NCBI RefSeq assembly: GCF_964204645.1
Contig: NC_134026.1
Location: 188,001-248,000 of the forward strand
From: Tubulanus polymorphus
Taxonomy: Eukaryota > Nemertea > Palaeonemertea > Tubulaniformes > Tubulanidae
Direction: 5' to 3'
Length of the DNA: 60,000 nucleotides
Numbering within the stretch: the first letter of the stretch is position 1; every line of letters begins with the position of its first letter. Below the pieces are notes generated by a model. The model saw only the letters and a list, made by a program, of their open reading frames with translations, made no database searches and was not told where the DNA came from. Positions 59,651-60,000 of this stretch are shown here, piece by piece. Position numbers and translations under genes: made by a program.

Positions 59651-60000
59651 GGTTGCCGGTCAATTCAATCAAATTGTCAATATATTCAAATTCCAATCAG
59701 CTTTATTGATGCTTAATAATATATTATATTATTCAACATCGACAATATTTATCAATAAAAATGCTATTTTTAATGGCGTCAGTTACGAGTTTTCATGTTC
59801 TTATCGACTTTTCCATATTCCGTTTCTATTTATCAAAATCCCGTACAATCTGAAAATATAATCATCCAGCTATGCTGCTTTACGAGATACGGCGGAACAC
59901 TGAAAGAAAAAATCATTGATGAAATTCTTGCGAGAGTCTCAATCAAGTCTTATTTTTAGAAGAAAAAAAAGAAGTTTTTCTGGCGTCCCATTATACAACG

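Overview
The window is AT-rich eukaryotic DNA with very low gene density. It is full of simple-sequence repeats, minisatellites and short palindromic or tRNA-derived repeats, and it has no bacterial operon structure. The only gene I can identify with confidence is an intronless G-protein-coupled receptor at 51100-52485 (+). It belongs to the invertebrate octopamine/tyramine receptor family. The gene family, the genome texture (long CTG, CT and TA tracts, SINE-like elements with Pol III boxes) and the sparse coding suggest a protostome invertebrate, plausibly a lophotrochozoan such as a mollusc, annelid or nemertean. I cannot fix the species from sequence alone.

Layout. 1-3.7 kb is unannotated non-coding DNA. 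3.72-4.11 kb is a GA-rich, promoter-like block that ends in a strong splice donor (AG|GTAAGA, exon end 4112). I propose, as inference only, that this is a 5' leader exon and that 4113 to about 50.83 kb is one very long first intron of the receptor gene. That stretch holds tandem repeats (4.6, 4.85-5.08, 5.5, 6.1, 12.3, 12.8, 13.46, 15.75, 17.0, 24.1, 32.3, 33.8, 39.4 and 49.9 kb), a 2.2-kb long-inverted-repeat element (26163-28361), a TA-cored palindrome (34904-35118), several tRNA-derived/SINE-like pieces (27.3, 29.9, 40.7-41.0 and 45.0 kb) and a family of short palindromic elements. Four weak coding-exon candidates lie outside the receptor (16.3 kb -, 38.3-38.6 kb -, 43.9-44.2 kb +, 57.4-57.7 kb +); none matches a family I recognise.

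The receptor region has three successive acceptor-like sites (50724, 50788, 50833), a short upstream ORF, the intact single-exon coding sequence, and an AT-rich 3' region with possible poly(A) signals. 1.7 kb after the stop codon comes a 15-copy, 52-bp minisatellite (54219-55008). Each unit carries a hairpin whose core in 12 of 15 units is GGTCAAACTGACC, an exact match to the GGTCAnnnTGACC inverted repeat recognised by estrogen-receptor-type nuclear receptors. 55.0-60.0 kb is mostly non-coding with minor repeats.

Most long open frames in the window are repeat translations or lack an ATG and are left out. I found no multigene system. The observations most worth checking are the nuclear-receptor-like minisatellite, the long-inverted-repeat element, the excess of TGACGTCA palindromes and the proposed far-upstream leader exon.
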